15,117 nucleotides of DNA from Chloroflexota bacterium (GCA_025450375.1 JANWHO010000079.1:1-15117); one strand, 5' to 3'. Counted from the first letter of the stretch, positions 7,132-13,807 are shown. Notes: generated by a model from the letters alone, not told the origin. Made by a program: numbers and translations.

Positions 7132-7998
7132 ATGATCGCCGCGATTCTCCTCTGCCTGGCGGCCGCGGCCCTCAACGCCGCCTGGAACGCGCTTCTCAAG
7201 ACTAGCGGGGATCCCATGGCGGTCGCCACCCGAGCGATGGGCGTCTCGGCCCTGGCCGTCACCCCGCTGGTGGCGATTGCCTGGCTCGTGGCGGGAGAGC
7301 CGGCGGTTTCGCCCAGAACCTTCGCCCTGGCGGGTGCGTCGTCCGTAGCGGAGTTCATCTATTTCCTCGGTTTAACCACCGCCTACCAGCGTGGGGAGTT
7401 GTCGGTTGTTTATCCGCTCGCCCGAGGGAGCGCGCCGCTGCTGGCGGTGCTCGCTGGGGTCGTGGTGCTGGGCGAACACCTTACGGCCCACACTCTGGCC
7501 GGGGTCGTCCTGCTGGTCGCCGGCATCCTGATCGTGAGAACGCCGAGCCGAGCCGCCTGGAACGTGATGGTGCCGGCCCTCCTGACCGGCGCGGCGATCG
7601 CCACCTACACAGCGATCGACAAGGTAGGGACGCGGCAGGCCCCTCCCTGGCTCTATGGCTGGTTCTTATGGTGCGGCGGCGCCCTTCTCCTGGTCGGCTG
7701 GGCCGGGATGAAGCATGTACGGAATACGCGGAGAGCCCCGGAACCAGTTTCTCGTCCGCCGGAGGTACCCAGCGGTCGCGTCGCGGCCGCGATCGGCGGC
7801 ATGATGCTCGTCTCCTACCTCATGGTCCTGTTCGCCTTGCGTCTGGCCCCGTTGGTGGTGGTGGCGCCGCTCCGTGAGTCGGGGATCGTGTTGGTTACGG
7901 TGGTGGGGGCGTGGCGTCTGAATGAGCGCGCGGGGCTCCGACCGAGGATCGGCGGGAGCCTGGCCATTCTGGGCGGGGTGCTGATCCTTGCCCTCTAA
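7132..7998 (+). CDS. EamA/DMT-superfamily transporter
   Basis: Membrane protein of 288 residues with ten predicted helices, made of two EamA repeats (about 1-135 and 143-288). Typical segments are LNAAWNALLK in helix 1, ELSVVYPLARGSAPLLAVLAGVVVLGEHLT closing the first repeat (read here in parts: SVVYPLARGSAPLL and VVVLGEHLT), and LAPLVVVAPLRESGIVLV with NERAGLRPRIGGSLAILGG in the second. A hydrophilic loop at about 195-215 separates two helices. Family members export metabolites such as amino acids or nucleosides, or act as EmrE-like pumps; the substrate cannot be told. A GAAAGG ribosome site lies just before ATG 7132. It follows the DUF47 gene by eight bases, an unusual pairing. Confidence 0.9.
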   Translation: MIAAILLCLAAAALNAAWNALLKTSGDPMAVATRAMGVSALAVTPLVAIAWLVAGEPAVSPRTFALAGASSVAEFIYFLGLTTAYQRGELSVVYPLARGSAPLLAVLAGVVVLGEHLTAHTLAGVVLLVAGILIVRTPSRAAWNVMVPALLTGAAIATYTAIDKVGTRQAPPWLYGWFLWCGGALLLVGWAGMKHVRNTRRAPEPVSRPPEVPSGRVAAAIGGMMLVSYLMVLFALRLAPLVVVAPLRESGIVLVTVVGAWRLNERAGLRPRIGGSLAILGGVLILAL

Positions 7999-8011
7999 AC
8001 CACCATCCGCG

Positions 8012-8041
8012 TTGTGGGCCCGCGCGCGCCAATGGTACACT
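8012..8041 (+). promoter_or_regulatory. Candidate parAB promoter
   Basis: TTGTGG (8012-8017), 18 bases, then TACACT (8036-8041) preceded by TGG as an extended -10. The predicted start is near 8048, leaving a leader of about 75 bases. The leader contains two competing small stems: GCCCCT 8042-8047 with AGGGGC 8057-8062, or AAGGGG 8056-8061 with CCCCTT 8065-8070. A palindrome GACCGGTC lies at 8073-8080. Confidence 0.4.
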
Positions 8042-8124
8042 GCCCCTATCCCGGCAAGGGGCCGCCCCTTCGGACCGGTCTGGCGCCGCTTTTCATGTGG
8101 CGACTATCGCTTTGAGGACGCACC

Positions 8125-8934
8125 GTGACACGGATCATCGCCTTTGCCCAGCGGAAGGGCGGCAGCGGGAAAACCACTACCTGCCTCAACCTGGCCGGCG
8201 CGCTCGCCGAGATGGGGCGTCGTGTGCTGCTGATCGACATGGACCCCCAGTGCAGTTTGTCCGCCTCCGTGCTTGGCGTGCGCCCCGGTGAGCATCTGCT
8301 GTCGGCGGCCCTGATCCATGGCACGTCACTGGCCGACCTGGTGCGGCCCAGTGGGCTGGCCAATGTCAACCTCATCCCCGCCGACCCCAATCTGGCTCAG
8401 ATTGAATTGAACCTGGGACCCCTGGCTGGGCGCGAGCGATTGCTCCGGGATCGACTCCGGGCGGAACGGGCCCTGCTCGACGGGTACGATTACGTGCTCC
8501 TGGACGCCCCGCCACTCCTCGGCTTCCTCACCACCAACTGCCTGATCGCGGCTCATAGCTGCGTGCTCCCCCTCAATCCGCAGGACCGTGCCTCGCGCGA
8601 CGCGCTGGAGGAAAGCGTGGCCAGCGTCAAGCGGGTCGCCGATGAGAGCAACTACAATCTGACGATCGAAGGGATTCTCCTCGGCCAGGTGAAGATCAAC
8701 ACGACCCTGGGCCGCGATGCCTGCGCCTACATGCGCCATACCTGGGGGGATCTGGTCTTCGAGCCGATGATCCCCGACAGCATCGTGGTCCAGGAAGCCC
8801 TGAATAGCCGCCAGCCCGTGACCCTCTACAGCAGGCGGTCGGCGCCGGCCCTGGCCTACCGGGCCCTCTGCCAGGCCGTGATAGCCCGCGAGATCGCCAC
8901 GATCCCAGTGCTGGCCACCGATGTCGCGTCGTAA
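8125..8934 (+). CDS. parA: ParA-family partition ATPase
   Basis: Deviant-Walker ATPase that binds DNA non-specifically when ATP-bound and drives segregation of ParB-bound replicons; 269 residues. It has the deviant Walker A QRKGGSGKTTT at 9-19, the A' motif LIDMDPQCSLS at 36-46 and Walker B YDYVLLDAPPLLG at 121-133. There is no N-terminal helix-turn-helix extension, so it is of the short chromosomal or type Ib form. GTG start with GAGG nine bases upstream. The last 14 bases overlap parB, a typical coupled parAB arrangement. ParA-family proteins also include MinD-like and integrative-element proteins, but the adjacent full ParB makes partition the best reading. Confidence 0.93.
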   Translation: MTRIIAFAQRKGGSGKTTTCLNLAGALAEMGRRVLLIDMDPQCSLSASVLGVRPGEHLLSAALIHGTSLADLVRPSGLANVNLIPADPNLAQIELNLGPLAGRERLLRDRLRAERALLDGYDYVLLDAPPLLGFLTTNCLIAAHSCVLPLNPQDRASRDALEESVASVKRVADESNYNLTIEGILLGQVKINTTLGRDACAYMRHTWGDLVFEPMIPDSIVVQEALNSRQPVTLYSRRSAPALAYRALCQAVIAREIATIPVLATDVAS

Positions 8935-9976
8935 AAGCTTCGACTTCGCCATGGAGTCCGCCGGCGTACTTCCCTCGCTCGTCCGGGACGAGATCCTCCG
9001 GAAGACCCAGGATGACGGGGTCTCGGCCCTGGAAGGGGCCAAGCTGATCGCCCGCGAACGGCTCCGCCCCGATCCCGAACAACCGCGCCGGTTTTTCGAT
9101 CCGGTCGAGTTGCAAGCTCTGGCGTCGTCGCTGCTGGCCGATGGCATGCAGTCTCCCCTCACCGCCTACTACGACGACGACGATGAGGCATTCACGATCA
9201 TCACCGGCGAACGGCGCTGGCGAGCCTCGGGAATCGCGGGGCTGGAGCGGCTGCCGGTCCTGGTGGTCCACCGCCCCGCTCATCCCGCCGACACCCTGGG
9301 CAAGCAGTTGGCGGAGAACCTGTTGCGCGCCGATCTCACCGAGCTTGAGAAGGCTCAGGCCCTGTCGCGGCTGCGCGACATCCAGCCCCAGACCTGGGTG
9401 GAGCTGGCCCGCCGTCACGGGCTGACCGACCGGCGCCTCCATCAAATGCTGAGCCTGCTTCACGCCCCCGAACCGATTCAGGCCGCCGTGCAAAGCGGGC
9501 GGATTAGCGGCCGCCATGCCCGCGCGATCGCCCGCCTCCCCCAGCCGCTCCAGATGGAAATCCTGGCCCAGGTGATCGCCGGAGCCCTCTCGGCCCGCGC
9601 CACCGAGGAATTGTGCCGCCACTTAGCTCCTGGCGTCGAGCCCCCCGCATCCGAACCCGTCCAGGATCAGGCAGAGGGCGAGCCGGCCGACGTGGGGAAC
9701 GCGGGACCAACCGTCGAAGCGGTGGCCGCCGTGATGGACCTGACGGCGGACCGGAATCGGCGGCGCCAGGTACGGCGGGTGGGAAACCGGGTGGACGCCA
9801 TGGAACAGCAACTACGCAATCTGCGGGTGGAGGAGCTGCTTCCGTCGGTCGACGATCTTCCCGAATATGTCCTGAGGATGCGGAGATTGCGGGACAGTTT
9901 GAATGGCTACATCGAGTTCCTCGAACGTGTACGACTCGATGCCCCAGGATCGATGGACACGCCAGCCGACCACTGA
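8921..9976 (+). CDS. parB: ParB/Spo0J-family partition protein
   Basis: Centromere-binding CTPase partner of ParA, 351 residues. Residues 42-58 match the N-terminal ParB pattern (ERLRPDPEQPRRFF). GERRWRA at 96-102 is the Arg-rich CTP-binding motif, and AENLLRADLTELEKAQAL at 131-148 is the conserved ENxxRxDL box. A helix-turn-helix follows at about 158-178 (TWVELARRHGLTDRRLHQML). After a Glu/Pro-rich linker (235-265), a C-terminal helical segment with RVDAMEQQLRNLRVEELL is the likely dimerisation region. An acidic run, DDDD at 85-88, is an insertion. It overlaps parA by 14 bases; a perfect palindrome begins in its stop codon. Confidence 0.93.
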   Translation: MSRRKSFDFAMESAGVLPSLVRDEILRKTQDDGVSALEGAKLIARERLRPDPEQPRRFFDPVELQALASSLLADGMQSPLTAYYDDDDEAFTIITGERRWRASGIAGLERLPVLVVHRPAHPADTLGKQLAENLLRADLTELEKAQALSRLRDIQPQTWVELARRHGLTDRRLHQMLSLLHAPEPIQAAVQSGRISGRHARAIARLPQPLQMEILAQVIAGALSARATEELCRHLAPGVEPPASEPVQDQAEGEPADVGNAGPTVEAVAAVMDLTADRNRRRQVRRVGNRVDAMEQQLRNLRVEELLPSVDDLPEYVLRMRRLRDSLNGYIEFLERVRLDAPGSMDTPADH

Positions 9977-9986
9977 AACCGGTTTC
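9975..9986. repeat. Perfect 12-bp palindrome GAAACCGGTTTC, copy 2, at the parB stop (candidate parS)
   Basis: Perfect inverted repeat overlapping the parB TGA. The identical 12-mer occurs at 2556-2567. Classical parS has GTTTC...GAAAC arms in the opposite order, so this would be a divergent site. Its placement directly after parB is typical for plasmid-type centromeres. Confidence 0.45.
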
Positions 9987-9993
9987 GGCCCCA

Positions 9994-10034
9994 CCGAGCC
10001 CGCGCTTAAAATCGCGGGCTCGGAGCAATCCGAG
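9994..10034. terminator. Bidirectional terminator-like hairpins between convergent genes
   Basis: CCGAGCCCGCG (9994-10004) pairs perfectly over 11 bases with CGCGGGCTCGG (10013-10023) around an AT-rich 8-base loop. A second stem, CTCGGA-GCAA-TCCGAG (10019-10034), shares CTCGG with the first and has a GNRA-type tetraloop. An A/T-rich AAAATAATTA follows. The stems lie between the convergent parB and collagen/pentapeptide genes and probably stop transcription in both directions, although a clean U-tract is lacking. Confidence 0.6.
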
Positions 10035-10041
10035 AAAATAA

Positions 10042-11085
10042 TTACGGGGTGTGGCCGGCGCAGGTTCCCGTGGTTCCCGTATTGGTCCCGTCGGGGCACA
10101 CGGTGTTGCTAAAGATCGCCGTACTGAGATCAACTCCCGCAAGATGAGCACCCGTGAGATTGGCATTGGTGAGATCGGCCCCGGACAGGTTGGCCCCGAT
10201 CAAAGTAGCGGACGACAGGTTCGCGCCATTCAACTCCGCCCCTTGCATCTGTGCCCCGTTCAAGTTGGCGCCGCTCAGGTTGGCGTGGGTAAGCGTGACG
10301 CCATTCAGGGTAGCGGAGGCGAGAATCGCGCCAGCAAATCCCGCGCCTTTCAAGAGATCGTTCGAGAAATTGGCGCCCGTGAGGTTGGCGCCCGTGAAGT
10401 CCCGGTAGGGGAGATCGGTATTGCTCAAATCAGCCGAGATCAGGTTGGAGACGAAACCGCCGGGGCCGGCCGGGCCCGCTGGGCCCGTCGCGCCAGCCAC
10501 GCCGGCTGGTCCGGCCGGCCCCACCGCGCCCATCGGTCCCGCCGGACCTTGCGTACCAGGAACACCCTGCGGCCCAGCCACCCCTTGCGGCCCTACCGGA
10601 CCTTGGGTCCCCGGCGCTCCTGCCCCACCCTGCACGCCGTTCAATCCCTGAGGCCCCCGCGGCCCTGTCGCGCCCCGTTGGCCACGAGGCCCCTCGACGC
10701 CCCGCGTGTTCCAGACCACCGCCACCTTGCCCGCCCCACAGCCAGCCCGGCCGGTCACGATAGTAAGCGCGCCCGTATTCTTGGCATAACAGGCCCGAAT
10801 CTGGCTTGGCGCGGGCGGCCCAGCCGCGAAGGCGTTCGTGCCGACCAGCAGCAATACCGCCGTCCCAACCATTCCGGCCTGGACCACGCGAACGCCGATC
10901 CCCTTTGGCTTCGACCGGGAGCTTTCGCTTCGCTCCAGGCGCGATCGGAGCGCGGCTACTTCCCGCCGCAAAGCCGCGAGATCCGCCTGGTACTGCTCCG
11001 GGGCCTCGCTCACTATGTGTTCCCGTATCTCGCTGCCGGCGGCTACCGGCTTGCTCGTGTCTCGGCCCAATGTTACCGCCTCCAT
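10042..11085 (-). CDS. Membrane-anchored collagen-like/pentapeptide-repeat protein
   Basis: A 347-residue mosaic protein. Residues about 30-56 are a short coiled coil ([19 protein letters not shown]). Residues 62-88 are one hydrophobic membrane segment. Residues 96-128 hold two Cys and the pattern [15 protein letters not shown]...WNTRG, which often precedes collagen tracts in Gram-positive and Chloroflexota surface proteins. Residues 129-210 are uninterrupted Gly-x-y collagen triplets (about 27). Residues 216-325 are pentapeptide repeats of the A(N/D)LxG type forming a right-handed beta-helix. The tail has a Cys pair (C330, C342). Likely orientation is N-terminus inside with repeats outside. 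Start supported by GAGGAG six to seven bases upstream. Function unknown; it lies between parB and the iteron array. Confidence 0.88.
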   Translation of the reverse strand: MEAVTLGRDTSKPVAAGSEIREHIVSEAPEQYQADLAALRREVAALRSRLERSESSRSKPKGIGVRVVQAGMVGTAVLLLVGTNAFAAGPPAPSQIRACYAKNTGALTIVTGRAGCGAGKVAVVWNTRGVEGPRGQRGATGPRGPQGLNGVQGGAGAPGTQGPVGPQGVAGPQGVPGTQGPAGPMGAVGPAGPAGVAGATGPAGPAGPGGFVSNLISADLSNTDLPYRDFTGANLTGANFSNDLLKGAGFAGAILASATLNGVTLTHANLSGANLNGAQMQGAELNGANLSSATLIGANLSGADLTNANLTGAHLAGVDLSTAIFSNTVCPDGTNTGTTGTCAGHTP

Positions 11086-11160
11086 GCCGATCTCCTCACT
11101 CGCTTATACCCGCCTGGAATCACCAGGACCCGCCAGATGTTCCACCCGTGAATTACCAGG

Positions 11161-11166
11161 ATTATA
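11161..11166 (-). promoter_or_regulatory. Possible -10 box for the collagen/pentapeptide gene
   Basis: The minus strand reads TATAAT at 11166-11161, a perfect -10 hexamer about 75 bases upstream of the gene, inside the edge of the iteron array. No convincing -35 was found at 16-18 bases. The A/T-rich stretch around it (11149-11166) could instead be an origin-unwinding element. Confidence 0.3.
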
Positions 11167-11391
11167 CCCGGCGGTGGAGAGCCGAATTGGGCGCCGCGTA
11201 TGGAGCCTTTGTGTGAATGAGCGTGGAGCACGGACCCCGCCGCGGGCCCTGGAGCCTCCGTGTGAGGCGGCGTGGAGCCTATGTGTGAATCCACGTGGAG
11301 CAGAGGTGGGATTGGGCGCGGACCAAATGTGTGGGCATGGTGGATGGTTTGTGTCATCTCCGGTGGAGAGTACGTGTGAAATGGCGTGGAT
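11162..11391 (+). repeat. Iteron array, about ten units at 22-26 bp spacing (candidate replication origin)
   Basis: The best units share GTGTGA, four bases, then GCGTGGAG: starts at 11211, 11260, 11283, 11351 (GTGTCA...CGGTGGAG) and 11374. A variant is at 11329 (GTGTGG...GGTGGAT), and degenerate units are at 11162, 11188, 11237 and 11306. The TGGAG elements fall at 11175, 11201, 11224, 11250, 11273, 11296, 11319 (degenerate), 11341, 11364 and 11387, so spacings are 26, 23, 26, 23, 23, 23, 22, 23 and 23. That is about two helical turns, placing sites on one DNA face. The last unit ends in CGTGGATAA, eight of nine to a DnaA box (TGTGGATAA). Such arrays are bound by plasmid initiators, and the initiator-like gene follows directly. 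Confidence 0.75.
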
Positions 11392-11393
11392 AA
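11385..11393 (-). other. DnaA-box-like sequence at the end of the iteron array
   Basis: CGTGGATAA on the plus strand (TTATCCACG on the minus) differs by one base from the consensus DnaA box TTATCCACA. It is fused to the last iteron. Confidence 0.4.
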
Positions 11394-11466
11394 CCTCCTC
11401 TGGTGGCGGCTTCCTGGGGGCTACGATCCTCCCATATCGATCACGCCGATCGGGTTCCGGCGCCTC

Positions 11467-11522
11467 TTGCGCTCCCCCCGCGGTATGACCTATCGTGCAA
11501 AAATGACAGAGGAGGTTCTCCT
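11467..11522 (+). promoter_or_regulatory. Initiator-gene leader: weak promoter and hairpin over the ribosome site
   Basis: TTGCGC (11467-11472), 18 bases and TATCGT (11491-11496) form a weak promoter. The strong ribosome site GAGGAGG lies inside a stem: AGGAG (11510-11514), loop GTT, CTCCT (11518-11522), ending one base before ATG 11524. It would partly sequester the ribosome site. Confidence 0.35.
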
Positions 11523-11523
11523 G

Positions 11524-12591
11524 ATGCCCGACCAGTTGTCGCGCCGCGCTCCCGTTACCAGTTTGGTGCCCACCCCGACCGTGGGCGACATCGACGTGCT
11601 GACCGGACAACCCCTTAGCGCCATCGAGGTTGAGTTCCGGCAGCAGATTCAGCAAGAAATCGAGTTCATCGCCCTGGACGCCGAGTACGCGGCGTACCGG
11701 GCCGCCATTCACCAACCGCTCGCGATTGATGAGATGCCGCACCCCGACGCCCAGGGCTGGACCGTCCAGCGTCCGGTGACCGCCTTGCAACTCCCGCTGC
11801 CTCAGTTCGAGCGGGAACTGAGTTCGCAGGAAAGCGTGGTCCAGTTGCTTCGCCATTTCGTGGGCGAGTTTCCCGCCAAGGTCATGCACCTCCTGTTTGA
11901 GATCGCCAATGATCCGCCATTCTACCGGAGACCGGATATTACCATTTCGATCAACGATGTTCTGGATCGTCTTGGCTACACGCGAGATAGCCGGGGTATC
12001 CACTACAGCGTGAATCGGAAGCGGCTCACCCTCACCCTCCAGGCCCTTCACCTCACGGACGTGGAGCTCTATCAGCGGCGTGGTAAGACCACGAAAGCAT
12101 TCAGCGCCCCACTCCTGGCGGCCTTGGGCTTTACCTCCAATAACGACGAGGTGCGCCAGATGCCGCTCCGCGAGGTCTTCGCGCGTGGCCTGCCCGACGT
12201 GATCCAGGTCAGTATCAACTCCATTTGGTACCGCGGGGTACGCGATCCCGAGGGGCGCCCCGGCACGAACTATCAGCTTCTCCCCCGCACCAGCCTGGAG
12301 TTACCGAGCCGGCGCCGGGGCGGTCACCGCGGGCGGGGATCGATCCGGACCGGGCGCAGCGTCGACAACCTGCGGGTGTTCGTCCAGCGTTGCCAGGTAT
12401 CCAGCCAGTCTCGCCATGCCGAAATAGCTCTCGGCTCCTTGCTGCAGGAAGCCGGAATCACCAATAAGAATACGTCGCAAGCATCCACTACCCTGCGTCA
12501 CGCCCTCGACAAACTGGAGACGGAGGGCGTACTGATCGCCCATCGCCAGATCCAGCGAGGGGCCACGGCGGTAGTGGAGCTTCGCTGGTAG
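11524..12591 (+). CDS. Putative replication initiator with two winged-helix-like regions
   Basis: A 355-residue protein that I do not recognise by name. Residues about 115-185 and 280-350 each look like winged-helix folds. The first is PAKVMHLLFEIAND followed by ITISINDVLDRLGYT and a recognition-helix-like stretch. The second runs from DNLRVFVQRCQ through ALGSLLQEAGITNKNTSQA to ALDKLETEGVLIAHRQI. A basic linker with RRRGGHRGRG (263-272) separates them. Two winged helices downstream of an iteron array is the plan of RepA/RepE/TrfA-type plasmid initiators, which bind iterons and load helicase. ATG 11524 is chosen for the GAGGAGG site; a longer frame from 11386 runs through the iterons. It could alternatively be a transcription regulator, but position and architecture favour an initiator. 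Confidence 0.6.
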   Translation: MPDQLSRRAPVTSLVPTPTVGDIDVLTGQPLSAIEVEFRQQIQQEIEFIALDAEYAAYRAAIHQPLAIDEMPHPDAQGWTVQRPVTALQLPLPQFERELSSQESVVQLLRHFVGEFPAKVMHLLFEIANDPPFYRRPDITISINDVLDRLGYTRDSRGIHYSVNRKRLTLTLQALHLTDVELYQRRGKTTKAFSAPLLAALGFTSNNDEVRQMPLREVFARGLPDVIQVSINSIWYRGVRDPEGRPGTNYQLLPRTSLELPSRRRGGHRGRGSIRTGRSVDNLRVFVQRCQVSSQSRHAEIALGSLLQEAGITNKNTSQASTTLRHALDKLETEGVLIAHRQIQRGATAVVELRW

Positions 12592-12615
12592 AGTGACCAC
12601 GAGGGACTGCCTTTC

Positions 12616-13719
12616 ATGCACATGCCTTTGGAGCGCGTCATGGCCCCGACCGCCGGGCTCGGTGATGGTGGCGCGCACATGCCGTTCGAAGGCTTTGATC
12701 CCCCCGAGAGTAACTTCTGGCGCCTTCCTAACAACTGGTTTGATCTGGTGGCCGGCTTCACGTCCTGGGCCGAGCATAAAGTGGTGGAATACATCCTGCG
12801 CCATACCTGGGGATATCACGAGTATGGGGTAAGCAAACTGATCACGATGGATGAGTTCATGCACGGGCGGAAACGCCGGGACGGCTCACGCATGGACGCG
12901 GGTTGCGGTATGGCGGAAAACAGCATCAAGAAGGGGATCGCCGACGCGGTGGCTCATGGCTTTTTGACCGTCGAGGTAGATGACCGCGACCGCGGACGGA
13001 TCCGCAAATTCTATGCTCCCCGCATGCGGCGGCTCCCGGAGGATGAAGGGCTGCACGCGCTGGCCCCCCAGGGTCAGTCGCCGATCCCCGAGGGTCAAGC
13101 ATTGACCCCCCACCCGCGGGGATTGACCCTCCAGCCTCAATCCCTGACCGATGGGCCGCAAGCTTTGACCCCCAGCCCGCCAAGCATCGATCCTCGTACA
13201 GGGCAAACACGGAATGGAAAGACACCTGAGCAATACACCAAGAAACACAACATGCTGACGCTGCCTGCCGTACAATCCTCTTCTCCGCCAGTTATCAGCC
13301 CCATGGCCGCCCCAGCCGGTCCGCCGCCCCTATCCTTCGCTCCGGAAAGCCAGGATTCGCTCACCGACCAGGAGTCGGGTCTGCTGGGCGGGCTGGTAGG
13401 CCGCTTGCTGGCCGAGGGAATCGGCGCCGCCAGGGCCAGATCGCTGGCGCGGAACTTCCCCCCCGAACGGATCGAGCGGCAACTGGGCTGGATCGATCGC
13501 CGGCGCTTCCGGAACCGGGCCGCGACCCTTATCCGCGCGATTGAGGATGATTTCGCGCCGCCGCCCAATGCCCGCGCCGACTCCGGCGCCCCGCCCTCGT
13601 TCGACCCGGGAAAATTCTACCGTGGCGCCTACGCGGTCTGCCCTCGCTGCGGGGCTCGCCCCTGCGCCGGCGATTGCCCGGGTTTCGGCTCGACCGACCG
13701 CCGATCGGCGATGCCTTAA
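12616..13719 (+). CDS. Second replication protein, phage O/DnaD-like N-terminus with C-terminal Cys cluster
   Basis: A 367-residue protein. Residues 34-135 resemble the winged-helix N-terminus of phage O/DnaD-type replication proteins: FWRLPNNWFDLV, EHKVVEYILRHTWGY, ITMDEFMHGRKR, MAENSIKKGIADAVAHGFL. Residues 145-193 are seven 7-residue repeats of the xGQALTP type, encoded by 21-bp DNA repeats. Residues about 246-316 are a helical domain (GLVGRLLAEGIGAARARSLA; LGWIDRRRFRNRAATLIRAI) of a kind seen at the C-terminus of mobile-element replication proteins. C342, C345, C350 and C354 form a likely zinc site. ATG 12616 has GAGGGA nine bases upstream; ATG 12640 with GGAG is an alternative. It starts 24 bases after the upstream initiator stop, so the two form an operon. 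It probably helps load the helicase. Confidence 0.68.
   Translation: MHMPLERVMAPTAGLGDGGAHMPFEGFDPPESNFWRLPNNWFDLVAGFTSWAEHKVVEYILRHTWGYHEYGVSKLITMDEFMHGRKRRDGSRMDAGCGMAENSIKKGIADAVAHGFLTVEVDDRDRGRIRKFYAPRMRRLPEDEGLHALAPQGQSPIPEGQALTPHPRGLTLQPQSLTDGPQALTPSPPSIDPRTGQTRNGKTPEQYTKKHNMLTLPAVQSSSPPVISPMAAPAGPPPLSFAPESQDSLTDQESGLLGGLVGRLLAEGIGAARARSLARNFPPERIERQLGWIDRRRFRNRAATLIRAIEDDFAPPPNARADSGAPPSFDPGKFYRGAYAVCPRCGARPCAGDCPGFGSTDRRSAMP
13048..13194 (+). repeat. Seven in-frame 21-bp tandem repeats inside the second replication gene (candidate origin iterons)
   Basis: Units start at 13048, 13069, 13090, 13111, 13132, 13153 and 13174. The core TTGACC recurs at 13102, 13123, 13144 (CTGACC) and 13165, and its complement GGGTCA at 13072 and 13093, one base 3' of exact register. 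The unit at 13090 holds the inverted repeat GGGTCAA-GCA-TTGACCC. The encoded heptapeptides are GLHALAP, QGQSPIP, EGQALTP, HPRGLTL, QPQSLTD, GPQALTP and SPPSIDP. In phage lambda, origin iterons also lie in the linker-coding part of gene O. Confidence 0.65.
13195..13262 (+). other. A-rich stretch following the intragenic repeats (possible unwinding element)
   Basis: Directly after the 21-bp repeats the coding strand becomes notably A-rich for about 65 bases (for example GGAATGGAAAGACACC and CACCAAGAAACACAACATG), in contrast to its GC-rich surroundings. In lambdoid origins an A/T-rich, strand-biased region follows the iterons and is the site of opening. That function here is inference. Confidence 0.4.
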
Positions 13720-13807
13720 ACATCCGGAAACGCCGTCACTTTCCTTCCCGGCCCGCCTGCTGGACAATAGAGCCATACACGTGAGGAAGTGGGAAGGATG
13801 CGACAGA

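Noticed and set aside
7999..10120. Canonical parS (TGTTTCACGTGAAACA-like) near parAB
   Set aside because: I looked for it around parAB and did not see a match; only the differently arranged GAAACCGGTTTC palindrome is present.
10051..11151. Long plus-strand open frame opposite the collagen/pentapeptide gene
   Set aside because: Antisense shadow of repetitive, GC-rich codons; no ribosome site, and the minus-strand reading has clear domain structure.
11386..11523. Longer N-terminus for the initiator-like protein
   Set aside because: It would start within the last iteron and lacks a ribosome site; GAGGAGG precedes ATG 11524.
13048..13194. Regularly spaced repeats considered as a CRISPR array
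   Set aside because: Units are contiguous 21-bp repeats within an open frame, without spacers, and no cas gene is present.
13541..13807. Long N-terminal extension of glutamate formimidoyltransferase
   Set aside because: It overlaps the end of the replication gene in another frame and has no family similarity; GTG 13808 fits the family start.
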